Shown: in pieces, positions 45,201-53,618 of the stretch
Position numbering within the stretch: the first letter of the stretch is position 1
Layout of the letters: the number at the start of each line of letters is the position of its first letter
The notes under the pieces: model-generated
Told to the model about the DNA's origin: nothing
What the model saw: the letters and a program-made list of their open reading frames with translations, nothing else
The model's database searches: none
Position numbers and translations under genes: made by a program
NCBI GenBank assembly: GCA_001799675.1
Contig: MGTX01000017.1
Coordinates: 82,623 to 146,622 of the forward strand
Direction: 5' to 3'
Source: Elusimicrobia bacterium GWA2_66_18
GTDB taxonomy: Bacteria > Elusimicrobiota > Elusimicrobia > UBA1565 > UBA9628
DNA length: 64,000 bases

Positions 45201-45890
45201 AGAGCCGCTCTTTTAGCCCTGCTCCTGGCCCTGCCGGCGTCGGCCGAGCCCCCCGGCCCCGCGGCCCTGCGGGCGCGCGCCCTGCTGGACGCCCTGCCCG
45301 CGCCGGCCCGAGTCGAACTGCGCAAGATGTACCTGCGCTACGCCGACGCCGTCGCGCGCCGGCTGGATGAGGGCTGGAAGGCGGGCGTCCTCACCGAGGC
45401 CGTCATCGAAGACATCCATGTCCCCTTCCAGCCCGCGCGCCTGCTGGAGGAATCGCTCAAAAACCGCCGCAAAGAGATCGCGGACCTGGAGGCGGCCCTG
45501 GCCAAGTCGGGACCGGAGAGACCGGACTACGGCAAGACCCTCCGGAAGATCAAGGATACGAAGGCCTCCCTGGCCAAACTCGTGGCGAAGTCATCGCGGG
45601 AGAAGGGCATCTGCCGCGACTGGTCGGACGCCATCTGGTGGGAATTAACCTCCCGGAACCCCTCCCACTGGATCCTGGAGGACCGTCGCCGTCAAGCCCG
45701 CCCCTTCCATACCGGAGTCTTACTCTGCTCCTCGGACACCGATGGATCGCACGATATCTGCCTTGTTTTCGATCCCTGGGAGGAAGGAAGGGCCGATGCC
45801 TTCGTCTTCGACACCTGGGACGTCCGCATGCAAGGCGGCCGCATTCCCGCCGATTACTTCCTGCACGGCTTGCCCGAGAAGGAGCCTTGA
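45198..45890 (+). CDS. Secreted protein with candidate Cys-His-Asp triad
   Basis: The 230-residue product starts at GTG with a signal peptide (VRAALLALLLALPASAE). The middle is a charged coiled segment (about 95-135). The C-terminal part has GICRDWSDAIWWEL (Cys near 142), FHTGVLLCSS (His near 176) and CLVFDPWEEG (Asp near 191), an order seen in papain-like/transglutaminase-like folds; this is a suggestion only. The upstream in-frame ATG at 45126 precedes the promoter and is excluded. Its stop overlaps the next start as TTGA. Confidence 0.68.
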   Translation: MRAALLALLLALPASAEPPGPAALRARALLDALPAPARVELRKMYLRYADAVARRLDEGWKAGVLTEAVIEDIHVPFQPARLLEESLKNRRKEIADLEAALAKSGPERPDYGKTLRKIKDTKASLAKLVAKSSREKGICRDWSDAIWWELTSRNPSHWILEDRRRQARPFHTGVLLCSSDTDGSHDICLVFDPWEEGRADAFVFDTWDVRMQGGRIPADYFLHGLPEKEP

Positions 45891-46546
45891 ACGAGGCAGG
45901 CCCGGGGCTGGCTCTCCTCGCGCGCCTGGCCGAGGCCGCGGTCTGGGACGACCGCGTGCGCCGTCACGAGGACGACCCCTGGGACTATCTTCGCCGAAAA
46001 CTCCTCGCCACGGAAGGCCCCCTGCGCCGGCTCAAAGCCGCCCTCTTCGGGGAGGCGCGCCGTTTCCTGCTCGAAGACCTGGCCAAGCCCTTCCTGCCCC
46101 CCGGAGCCCTCCAGGCCCACAAGGAATCCTTCGAGTCCCTGCTGACCACCGGCGATTTCGCGGACCTTTCCTTCCACCTGGAGGCGGGCCGCGAACGCGA
46201 GTCGCGCCTGGAGGGCGCGCGCGTCGTGCTCGACGGCGCGAAGATCCTCACCCTCTTCGACCTGGAAGCCCCGCCGCCGGGCAAGAGGAGCGCCGGCTGG
46301 GAGAAGCGCGTGGAGGACGCCCGGCGGCGACTGGGCCTCGACCTCCTCGACCTGGTCGCCGCGAGAGGAGAGGCCGCTCCGCGCAAGAAAGCCTACCTCG
46401 CCCGGCGGCTGCGCCGCGAACTGGACGAGGCGCTGGCCATGACCCGCTGCGACGCCGGCCTGCGCGACGAGGTGACGCCCTATGTCCTGGCGCGCATCGA
46501 GCCCGCCGCGGCCGCGGCCCTGCGCTTCCTCGCGCGTTGGCGCTGA
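45887..46546 (+). CDS. Conserved-looking helical protein of unknown function
   Basis: About 219 residues from a TTG that overlaps the previous stop as TTGA (45887-45890), with AAGGAG just upstream. The start codon is not certain, as no ATG or GTG lies near. The protein is rich in Arg, Leu, Ala and Glu, predicted helical, cytoplasmic, with no motif recognised. It overlaps dus by one base. Coding potential rests on the operon fit and on amino-acid composition matching its neighbours. Confidence 0.6.
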   Translation: MNEAGPGLALLARLAEAAVWDDRVRRHEDDPWDYLRRKLLATEGPLRRLKAALFGEARRFLLEDLAKPFLPPGALQAHKESFESLLTTGDFADLSFHLEAGRERESRLEGARVVLDGAKILTLFDLEAPPPGKRSAGWEKRVEDARRRLGLDLLDLVAARGEAAPRKKAYLARRLRRELDEALAMTRCDAGLRDEVTPYVLARIEPAAAAALRFLARWR

Positions 46547-47568
46547 TGAGGCTCTCCATCGGCGCCCTGAACATCGCGTCAAGGATCATCCAATCCCCGC
46601 TGGCCGGCTGTTCCGACCTCCCCTTCCGCCTGACCGCCCGCGCCAAGGGGTTGAGCTTGGCCTACGCGGAGATGGTCTCGGCGCAGTCCTTGACCCGGAA
46701 CAACCTGAAGACGCGGCGGCTGCTCGCCGGCGACCCCGCCGATCGCCCTCTCGGGGCCCAACTCCTGGGCTGCGACCCCGGCATGATGGCCGAAGGCGCG
46801 GCCATCCTCGAGGAGATGGGCTTCGATCTCATCGACCTGAATCTCGGTTGCCCGGTCAAAAAAGTCGTTTCCAACGGAGAAGGCGCAGCGCTCCTCCGGG
46901 AGCCGGGAAAAGCGGGGAAAATCTTCCGCGCGGTCCGCGCGGCCGTGAAGAAAGCACCTCTCACCGTGAAGATGCGCAAAGGCTTCCAAGACGCGTCGGG
47001 AGACGAGGCCGTGGATCTCGCCCGGCGCGCGCAAGCGGAGGGGTTCGACGCCGTGACCGTCCACGGCCGCACCCAGGCCCAGCAATACGCGGGCAAGGCC
47101 GACTGGGAGGCCGTCGGAAAGGTCAAGCGCGCGCTCAAGATCCCCGTCATCGGCAACGGCGACGTGCTGACCCCGCAAGACGCCCGACGCCTCTTTGAAA
47201 TATCCGGCTGCGACGCGATCATGATCGGCCGCGGAGGCCTGGGCAACCCGTGGATCTACCGCAATCTCGAAGAGGTCCTCGAGGGCAAGCGCGCGTCGTT
47301 CTGCGTGCCGAGCGTCGCGCAGCGCAAGGAGACCCTGCTGTCGCATTTAGATCTGGAGAAATCACGCCTGGGCGAGCGCCAGGCCGCGCTCAACATGCGC
47401 CGCATCACCGTCTGGTACACCCAGGGCCTGCCCTACAACAAGGCGATGCGCGCGGCGGTCTGCTCCACCATGGACTGCGCGGAGATCCGCCGCGTCATCG
47501 TCAAGTTCTTCGACGCGCTTCCCGCCGACGCTCCCCCGCCCGCCGTCCCTATCCTGCTGACGGAATGA
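46546..47568 (+). CDS. dusB: tRNA-dihydrouridine synthase (DusB type)
   Basis: The 340-residue FMN enzyme reduces uridines in the tRNA D loop with NADPH. Motifs: SPLAGCSDLPFR (substrate-binding start), DLNLGCPVKKV with the catalytic Cys, VKMRKGF, VTVHGRTQAQQY, IGNGDVLTPQDA, and IMIGRGGLGNPWIY. The ATG overlaps the previous gene by TGATG; longer frame upstream is a shadow. Converges with the glycosyltransferase gene, with 13 bases between stops. Confidence 0.93.
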   Translation: MRLSIGALNIASRIIQSPLAGCSDLPFRLTARAKGLSLAYAEMVSAQSLTRNNLKTRRLLAGDPADRPLGAQLLGCDPGMMAEGAAILEEMGFDLIDLNLGCPVKKVVSNGEGAALLREPGKAGKIFRAVRAAVKKAPLTVKMRKGFQDASGDEAVDLARRAQAEGFDAVTVHGRTQAQQYAGKADWEAVGKVKRALKIPVIGNGDVLTPQDARRLFEISGCDAIMIGRGGLGNPWIYRNLEEVLEGKRASFCVPSVAQRKETLLSHLDLEKSRLGERQAALNMRRITVWYTQGLPYNKAMRAAVCSTMDCAEIRRVIVKFFDALPADAPPPAVPILLTE

Positions 47569-47581
47569 CCGGCTCGGCGGG

Positions 47582-48262
47582 TCACTGCGGCGTGAAGAGG
47601 GACTCGGGCGTCGCCCCCAGCCGGTATCGCGTCTCCTTCCAGATCCGGCGCAGGACGTAGCGGAAGGGGCCCTGGGAGCGCAGGCGGCGGGCCGCGGCGT
47701 GGACGCGCTCGGGCAGAAGCGCGATGCGTCCGCGCGCGCTCAGGCGGCGGCTGAACTCGAAGTCCTCGAGCTCGGCGAAGGGCGGGTAGCCGCCGACGGC
47801 CTGGTAGATCTCCGGCGTGGTGCACAACCCGTGGTCGGCGCTGGCCAGACCCGCGCGCACGCGAGCGTTGGACCAGGCGGAGAGAGAACGCAGGGAGAAG
47901 CCGCCGCCGTAGTCCACGCGGAAGACGACCGCCGCCACCTTCTCGACCGGCGTCACCAGCCAGAAATGCTCGAGGGCCTGCTGCCAGTTGCCCGGCGGGT
48001 GGACGTCCGCGCGCAGGAAGAAGAGGAGGTCGCCCGTGGCTTTCTGCGCGCCCGCGTGCCACTGGGCCCCGCGGTTGGGCCGGTCGAGGACCAGGACCTG
48101 GTCGCACCACTCCCGCGCGGCCGGCACCGTGTCGTCGTCGGAGCCTCCGTCCACCACGATGATCTCCGCCGGGCTCGTCTTGGAAATCTGCCGCAGGCGC
48201 TTGAGCGCGGAGGCGATCTGCGGACCCTCGTTGTGCGCGGCGACGATCACGGAGAACTTCAT
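47582..48262 (-). CDS. Family 2 glycosyltransferase (TIGR04283-like)
   Basis: The 226-residue GT-A transferase has FSVIVAAHNEG, EIIVVDGGSDDDTV, RPNRGAQWHAGAQKATGD and FFLRADVHPP, close to the rSAM/selenodomain-associated glycosyltransferase 2 pattern in which a single Asp in the LRAD/LHAD position replaces DxD. A late basic region follows EDFEFSRRL. Acceptor and sugar are unknown. No transmembrane helix. It overlaps the DUF1015 gene by ATGA (48259-48262). Confidence 0.87.
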   Translation of the reverse strand: MKFSVIVAAHNEGPQIASALKRLRQISKTSPAEIIVVDGGSDDDTVPAAREWCDQVLVLDRPNRGAQWHAGAQKATGDLLFFLRADVHPPGNWQQALEHFWLVTPVEKVAAVVFRVDYGGGFSLRSLSAWSNARVRAGLASADHGLCTTPEIYQAVGGYPPFAELEDFEFSRRLSARGRIALLPERVHAAARRLRSQGPFRYVLRRIWKETRYRLGATPESLFTPQ

Positions 48263-49422
48263 GGCGCGAGGGGCCGGAAGACCAGGCCGGTGGCGATCTT
48301 GGGGAAGAAGTAGGTGGACTTCTGCGGCAGGAGTCCGACGGCCTTGGCCGCGAGCCGGACCTGCGCCACGGTAAAGGGCTTGACGAGCACCGCGGCCCCT
48401 CGCGCGGAGCGCGCCTTGCGCCCCGCCAGGACGGCGTCGTGGGTGTAGCTCATCTCCTCGGGACGAAGACCCGCGAGAAGGCGTCCGCCCAGCCACTCGA
48501 CGGCGAGCCCGCTGCGGCAACCGCCCGCGGAAGCGGGAACGCCCAGATGGAAACCTTTTTCGACGAGGCCGAAAGCGTAGGGGTTTTCTGAGCGGGCCAG
48601 GGCTTTCTCCAGCGCGCGCAGGCTCGGGAACTTTTTAAGGGAAGCGAGCTCACCCGCCCGGGCCAGCAGGCTCCTGGCCGCGATGCGATGCGTGGGGAGG
48701 ACGGCCAGCCCCGCGTCCTCATCCGGGACCAGGTAGGCCAGCACCGCGTCCGAGCCGGGCAGGCGGGTGCGGCGATGATGGATGCGGCTCACCTCGTAGC
48801 GGTGATGGCCGTCGGCGATGAGGATGGAGCGCGGGGCCATGGCCCGGCGCAGGGCCGAGACCAGGCGGGGGTCCGAGACGCGCCACAGACGGTAGCCGAC
48901 GCCGGCATGCGACTTGCCGCGGGCCACGGGGCGCGCGCGGGCCGCGGCCGCGAGCGCGCGGCGCACGCCGCCCGTCGCATCGGCAAAGACGCCGAAGATG
49001 GGGCTCACGTTCACCCGCAGGGCGTTGAGCATGCGCAGGCGGTCGACCTTGGGCTTGGAGAGGGTGCGCTCGTGCGGCACGATGGCGCGCGCCGCCGCGG
49101 ACGAGGCGCCGAGCGCCGCGAGGAAGCCCCGGCGCAGGCGCGCGCGGCCGTGCAGGCGGTAGCGTTCCTCGACGACGTAAAAGGCGGGGACCGGGTCGAG
49201 GATCAGGGTCCCGTCGCCGCGCCAGCGGCGCCAGAGAGTCGACGCCCGGGCGCAGCGCGCCGCGCCCTCGCCTTGAGGGAGCTCGAGAGACACGGCATTA
49301 CGGGCGCGTCGGCGCAGGGACTTCGCCAGCTCCGGGCTGATCACGTCGTAGGGCGGGCAGAGCGCCGCGCCGAGTCCGGCCGCAGCATAGCGCACGCCGC
49401 GAAATGGACGCACGTCTGCCAT
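48259..49422 (-). CDS. DUF1015-family protein
   Basis: The 387-residue protein has the DUF1015 signatures CPPYDVIS near the N-terminus, IADGHHRYE in the middle and KSTYFFPKIATGLVFRPL at the end. The family is widespread and of unknown biochemistry; the HxxE-like GHHRYE suggests a nucleotide- or metal-dependent activity. It pairs with the glycosyltransferase in a two-gene run. Its ATG is six bases after a GATGAT box, with TTGACA 18 bases further upstream, so the mRNA is probably leaderless. Confidence 0.9.
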   Translation of the reverse strand: MADVRPFRGVRYAAAGLGAALCPPYDVISPELAKSLRRRARNAVSLELPQGEGAARCARASTLWRRWRGDGTLILDPVPAFYVVEERYRLHGRARLRRGFLAALGASSAAARAIVPHERTLSKPKVDRLRMLNALRVNVSPIFGVFADATGGVRRALAAAARARPVARGKSHAGVGYRLWRVSDPRLVSALRRAMAPRSILIADGHHRYEVSRIHHRRTRLPGSDAVLAYLVPDEDAGLAVLPTHRIAARSLLARAGELASLKKFPSLRALEKALARSENPYAFGLVEKGFHLGVPASAGGCRSGLAVEWLGGRLLAGLRPEEMSYTHDAVLAGRKARSARGAAVLVKPFTVAQVRLAAKAVGLLPQKSTYFFPKIATGLVFRPLAP

Positions 49423-49490
49423 GCATCCATCATCCCGGTTTTAAGCGCACGTTGTCAAGACGCTCCACGAGCGCTAGAATGTCGCCACCA
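49422..49490. promoter_or_regulatory. Divergent promoters sharing a -35 region (DUF1015 / nadD-yqeK)
   Basis: Plus strand: TTGTCA (49452-49457), 17 bases, TAGAAT (49475-49480), nine bases, ATG. Minus strand: TTGACA (49453-49458), 18 bases, GATGAT (49429-49434), six bases, ATG at 49422. The two -35 hexamers overlap by five bases in the near-palindrome TTGTCAA, so polymerase binding on one side should exclude the other. Confidence 0.65.
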
Positions 49491-50638
49491 TGCGCACTCT
49501 CGTCTTCGGCGGCAGCTTCGACCCTCCTCACCGCGGCCACGCGGCCCTGCTGAGGGCCGCGGCCGAGCGCGTGCTGCCGGATCGCATCCTGGTGGTGCCC
49601 GCTTTCCACGCCCCGCTCAAGGACGCCCCCTCGGCCCCGGCGCCGGTCCGCGCCGAATTGGCCCGCCTCGGCCTGATCGCGCGCCTGCCCGCGCGCTGGG
49701 GGCGCCGCGCGCGCGTGGATATGTCCGAGACGCGGGCCCGGCGTCCGGTCTACGCCGTGGAGACGCTCGCGCGACTCAAGGCGCTCGATCCCGCGGGCAA
49801 ATTCCACTTCGTCTGCGGCCGGGACGCCGCGGCCTCGTTTCCCCGGTGGAAGGAACCCGCGCGCCTGCGGCGCCTGGCGACGTGGTGGTACGGCGCCCGC
49901 GCGTCCCGCGCCGGAGCGAAGACGCCCCCCCCGCCGAGGCACTTCCGCCGCCTGCCGGGGCGCTTTCCGGACATCTCCTCGACCGAACTGCGCAGCGCCC
50001 TCGCGCTTGGTCAAGATTGCTCGGACGCCGTCTATCCCGAGGTCCTGGCCGAGGCGCGGCGTCACGGCCTTTACAGCCTGGACATCCTCGACAGCCTCAG
50101 GAAGACCCTCAAACCCGCGCGTTACGAGCACACGCTGGCCATGGCCGCGCTGGCCGAGGCCCTGGCGCGGCGTCACGGGGAGGACCCGGCCAAGGCGCTC
50201 CTGGCCGGCCTCCTCCACGACGCCGGCCGCCGGTTCTCGCCGCCGCTGATGGCCGAGTACGCGCGCCGGCGCCGCTTGAAGGTCCCGGAGTTCGCCTTGA
50301 CCGCGGGCCTGGAGCCCCTCCTCCTGCACGCCCACATCTCGGAGGACCTCGCGCGCCGGGAATTCGGCGTCGCGGACCCCGAGGTCCTGTCGGCGGTCCG
50401 CAAGCACACGCTGGGCGACCCGCAGATGAGCCGGCTCGACCGCCTCGTGTACGTGGCCGACGCCTGCTCGCCCGATCGCGAGCGCGCGGACGCCGCCGAG
50501 ACGCGGGCGCTGGCTTTCGTCGACCTCGACGCGGCCCTCGCGCGCTGCGTGGCCGACAAGCTGGCGCACGCCCTCTCCCGCGGCGCCTGGCTGCATCCCC
50601 TCACTCTCTCCCTATGGAACCGCCTCGTCGCGCGGTGA
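49490..50638 (+). CDS. nadD: NadD-YqeK fusion: nicotinate-nucleotide adenylyltransferase plus HD hydrolase
   Basis: The 382-residue product joins two proteins usually encoded separately. Residues 1-195 are NadD: GGSFDPPHRGH (HxGH), LRRLATWWY and FPDISSTELRSAL, forming deamido-NAD from nicotinate mononucleotide. Residues about 200-382 are YqeK-like HD domain: RYEHTLAMAALAE (His), LLHDAGRRF (HD), LLLHAHISEDLARREFG, VRKHTLGD and LVYVADACSPDR. YqeK hydrolyses diadenosine tetraphosphate symmetrically in known members. NadD and yqeK are neighbours in Firmicutes, so fusion is plausible rather than an error; I saw no stop or frameshift between the parts. Its promoter is TTGTCA-N17-TAGAAT. Confidence 0.92.
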   Translation: MRTLVFGGSFDPPHRGHAALLRAAAERVLPDRILVVPAFHAPLKDAPSAPAPVRAELARLGLIARLPARWGRRARVDMSETRARRPVYAVETLARLKALDPAGKFHFVCGRDAAASFPRWKEPARLRRLATWWYGARASRAGAKTPPPPRHFRRLPGRFPDISSTELRSALALGQDCSDAVYPEVLAEARRHGLYSLDILDSLRKTLKPARYEHTLAMAALAEALARRHGEDPAKALLAGLLHDAGRRFSPPLMAEYARRRRLKVPEFALTAGLEPLLLHAHISEDLARREFGVADPEVLSAVRKHTLGDPQMSRLDRLVYVADACSPDRERADAAETRALAFVDLDAALARCVADKLAHALSRGAWLHPLTLSLWNRLVAR

Positions 50639-51603
50639 CGGCCGAGCGCGCGCTGGCGGCGGCGGCCCTGGCCGCCTGCCTCGGCGCGGCCTGGGCCGAG
50701 CACGGCTCGGAGTTCGCCGCGCGCGTGCGCCAGGCCAAGCCCTGGCCGGCCTGGGTCGAGGCGCGCCCGCCGGGCGCCGCGCTCCCGTCCTTCCATCTGG
50801 CGGTCTATGACCCGATGCGCAGGCGCCTGTCGGTCCTGCACCTGCCGGGCGAGACGCGCCTCGAGGGCCGGCGCACGCTCGAGCGCGCCTACCGGGAAGC
50901 CCTGAAGGCATCCGGCGACCCGTCTTCGGCCGCGCGCGCGGCCGAGGACCTGGCCGGACGGCGCCTGAGCGAGCTCTCTCCGGAATCTTTCGCCGCGCCG
51001 ACGGCGCGGCTCCTCGTGGTCGTGCCGGCTCTCTCCAACGAAGACGAACCGGCCCTGGAAGCCGCGCGCGCGCTCAAGGACCGGGCCCGCTCCCTGCGCG
51101 TCTGGCTCGGCCTGTTGGGCCAGACGGGACGAGGCCTGCTGCGCGCGGACCGCTCGGGCCTCGACCTCTTCCTCTTCGCCCTCGAGATGCGGCGCGTGCC
51201 GGTCGAGCGCCTGGAGAGCGCGCGCCTGCCGGGGGACGCCGCGGCCGCGTCGCTCCTGGGCCGGCTCCTCTCCAACGACCTGCCGCCCTCCGACGGCAAG
51301 GCCACGACCGCCGAAGTGCTCAACGGCTCCGGGAAAGTCGGCCTCGCCTCCCGCGCTTCAAAAATGCTGAGATTGGGGGGCGTCGACGTCATGGCCATGG
51401 GCGCGGCGCGAGAGCGCGCCCGGACCCTGGTCTACGACCGGGTGGGCGACTTCCGACGGGCCGCCGGGGCGCGCGAGGCGCTCGGCTGTCCGCCGGCGCG
51501 CGCCGTCACCCGCGTGGACCCGTCTCGCGCCGTGGACGTCAGCGTCGAATTGGGCCGCGATTGCGCCGAGGCGTTCGAGCGGGGCGGGGCCGCGGAGCCT
51601 TAG
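50614..51603 (+). CDS. Membrane-anchored LytR C-terminal-domain protein
   Basis: About 329 residues. An N-terminal hydrophobic helix (AERALAAAALAACLGAAWA) anchors it, followed by a region resembling the start of a LytR-CpsA-Psr-like extracellular fold (FHLAVYDPMRRRLSVLHLPGETRL), and a C-terminal LytR_C domain (AEVLNGSGKVGLASRASKMLRLGG). The catalytic residues of LCP phosphotransferases are not obvious, so it may not ligate wall polymers. Start choice: ATG 50614 gives a basic n-region; GTG 50635 overlaps the nadD stop as GTGA and is nearly as good. Position after nadD-yqeK is typical of this family. Confidence 0.82.
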   Translation: MEPPRRAVTAERALAAAALAACLGAAWAEHGSEFAARVRQAKPWPAWVEARPPGAALPSFHLAVYDPMRRRLSVLHLPGETRLEGRRTLERAYREALKASGDPSSAARAAEDLAGRRLSELSPESFAAPTARLLVVVPALSNEDEPALEAARALKDRARSLRVWLGLLGQTGRGLLRADRSGLDLFLFALEMRRVPVERLESARLPGDAAAASLLGRLLSNDLPPSDGKATTAEVLNGSGKVGLASRASKMLRLGGVDVMAMGAARERARTLVYDRVGDFRRAAGAREALGCPPARAVTRVDPSRAVDVSVELGRDCAEAFERGGAAEP

Positions 51604-51622
51604 GGATCGAGGAGAGAATATT

Positions 51623-52708
51623 ATGGAACTCGTCGAAATACTGAAAGTCGCCGCGCAGACCGGCGCCAGCGATATCCACTTGGTCATCGGCAAGCCGCCG
51701 CTGATGCGTCTCAACGGCGAGATCGGCGAGATCCCCGGCTTCTCCAAGATCAGCGCCGAGGAATCCAAGCGCCTCGTCTACTCGATCCTCTATGAAGAGC
51801 AGCGCGCCAAATTCGAGGAGAACTGGGAGCTGGACTGCTCCTTCGCCGTCTCCGGCCTGGCCCGCTTCCGCGTCAACGTCCTCCTGCAGAAGAACGGCGT
51901 CGAGGCCGTCATGCGCGTCATCAACTCGAAGATTCCCACCCCGGAGCAGCTGCGCCTGTCCAAGTCCATCACGGACCTGGCCGACCTGCCGCGCGGCCTG
52001 GTGCTGGTCACGGGCCCGACGGGCTCGGGGAAGTCCACCACGCTCGCGACGGTCATGGAGATCATCAACACCAAATACTCCGACCACATCCTCACCATCG
52101 AAGACCCCATCGAGTTCGTCTACGAGTCCAAGAAAGCCATCTTCCGCCAGCGCGAGATCGGCCAAAACACGAAATCCTTCGCCGCGGCGCTCAAATCCGC
52201 CCTGCGCCAGGACCCCGACGTCATCCTCATCGGCGAAATGCGGGACCTGGAGACGATTCAGCTCGCCATCACCGCCGCCGAGACGGGCCACCTCTGCTTC
52301 GGCACCCTCCACACCCAGGACGCCCCCTCCACCATCGACCGCATCATCGACGTCTTCCCCACCCACCAGCAGACGCAGGTCCGCGTCCAACTCGCCGTCG
52401 TGCTCCAGGCCGTGGTCTGCCAGCAGCTCCTGACGCGCAGGGACGGGGAGGGCCGCCTGGCCGCCCGCGAGATCATGATCATGACCCCCGCCATCTCGAA
52501 CCTCATCCGCGAGGGAAAGACGCACATGATCTACGGCGCCATCGACACCGGCGCCAAGCACGGGATGGTGCCGATGGACAAGGCCCTGGCCGAGTTGGTC
52601 CGCCAAGGCCTCGTGCATCCCGAGGAGGCGCTCACGCGCGCCGGCAACCCGGAGACCTTCAAGCAGCTGGCCGGCATCACGGGCCGCAGCGGCGCGTCGT
52701 TGATGTGA
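51623..52708 (+). CDS. pilT: Type IV pilus retraction ATPase PilT
   Basis: The 361-residue hexameric ATPase has SDIHLVIGKPPLMRLNG at the N-terminus, Walker A GPTGSGKSTT, Asp box EDPIEFVYES, Walker B VILIGEMRD, His box TGHLCFGTLHTQDA and the retraction-specific IREGKTHMIYGAIDTG (AIRNLIRE-like). It lacks the zinc Cys motif of PilB. It depolymerises pilin for twitching motility. GAGGAG lies about eight bases before the ATG. It stands 20 bases after the LytR_C gene and 11 before a cyclic-nucleotide-binding protein. Confidence 0.95.
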   Translation: MELVEILKVAAQTGASDIHLVIGKPPLMRLNGEIGEIPGFSKISAEESKRLVYSILYEEQRAKFEENWELDCSFAVSGLARFRVNVLLQKNGVEAVMRVINSKIPTPEQLRLSKSITDLADLPRGLVLVTGPTGSGKSTTLATVMEIINTKYSDHILTIEDPIEFVYESKKAIFRQREIGQNTKSFAAALKSALRQDPDVILIGEMRDLETIQLAITAAETGHLCFGTLHTQDAPSTIDRIIDVFPTHQQTQVRVQLAVVLQAVVCQQLLTRRDGEGRLAAREIMIMTPAISNLIREGKTHMIYGAIDTGAKHGMVPMDKALAELVRQGLVHPEEALTRAGNPETFKQLAGITGRSGASLM

Positions 52709-52718
52709 GAATGCAAGA

Positions 52719-53618
52719 ATGAACGCCCCGGAACGCCTCCGCCTCCTGCGCTCCCTCGAGCTCTTCGAGCATTATCCCGAAGAGCGCCTCTCAGCGCTGG
52801 CCGCCTGCCTCGAGCCTCTCCGCCTCGAGGACGGGGCCCCGGTCTTCGCCGAGGGCTCGCGCGGCGACGGCCTCTACTTCGTGGTCGCGGGCCGCGTGCG
52901 CATCGCCAAGCGCCTGGCCGCGGGCGGGGAGATGGACCTGGCCTCGGTCGGGCCGGGGGACTGCCTGGGCGAGATGGCGCTCCTCGACGACATCCCGCGC
53001 TCCGCCGGGGCCTACGCCAAGGGGCGCGCGGAACTCCTGCGCCTCAAGCGCGACGATCTCAAGCGCTGGCTGGAGTCGGACGCGCAACTGGCCATGAAAT
53101 TCTTCGCCGGACTCGTTCAGGTCCAGTCTCGCCGCCTGCGCCGGACTTCCGATGAGGTGGCGCTCCTCTACGACCTTTCCCAGCTCCTGCTGACCCCGCT
53201 CTCCGGCCCCGAGGAACTGCTCAACTGCGCCCTCGACCGCGTCCTGCCGCACTTGGAGGGAAAATGGTCGGCCGAGGCCCGCGCCTACAACCCCTTCGAA
53301 GACGAGATGAACCTGGTCGCGCGACGCGGAGAGGCGCTCGGCCCCGACGTCGCCGAGCCCGCCCCGAAGACGCCGGCCGCCGAGTCCTGGACCGACGAGC
53401 GCACCCTGTTTCTCGTCCTGCGCGCGCCGAAGCGCCTGCTCGCGCTCCTGCGCTTCCGGGCGCAGGCTCCCCTCGACGACGCGAAGCGCGCCGAGGCGGC
53501 GCGCATCCTGGGCGCGGCGGCCCGCCTGCTCGCCTCCGCGCTCGAGAACATCGACTTCCGCGCCGAGGCGGCGCTCCGAGAGCGCCTGAGGACGCGAACC
53601 GATGGCCCGAGTCTTTAA
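52719..53618 (+). CDS. Cyclic-nucleotide-binding domain protein
   Basis: The 299-residue protein has an N-terminal CNB domain (about 8-125) with GDGLYFVVAGRVRI and an intact phosphate-binding cassette GEMALLDDIPRSA (Gly-Glu and Arg that contact the cyclic phosphate). The C-terminal half (about 145-290) resembles a degraded GAF domain. No DNA-binding helix-turn-helix is seen, so it is not a CRP-type factor. It follows pilT by 11 bases and overlaps rsfS by 17, suggesting a cAMP/cGMP-responsive regulator of pilus retraction; this is inferred from position. Confidence 0.85.
   Translation: MNAPERLRLLRSLELFEHYPEERLSALAACLEPLRLEDGAPVFAEGSRGDGLYFVVAGRVRIAKRLAAGGEMDLASVGPGDCLGEMALLDDIPRSAGAYAKGRAELLRLKRDDLKRWLESDAQLAMKFFAGLVQVQSRRLRRTSDEVALLYDLSQLLLTPLSGPEELLNCALDRVLPHLEGKWSAEARAYNPFEDEMNLVARRGEALGPDVAEPAPKTPAAESWTDERTLFLVLRAPKRLLALLRFRAQAPLDDAKRAEAARILGAAARLLASALENIDFRAEAALRERLRTRTDGPSL

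Noticed and set aside
48688..50613. Plus-strand open frame leading into the LytR_C gene
   Set aside because: The part before 50614 lies over DUF1015 and the nadD-yqeK fusion in another frame and has shadow-type composition. Only the last 330 codons are kept.
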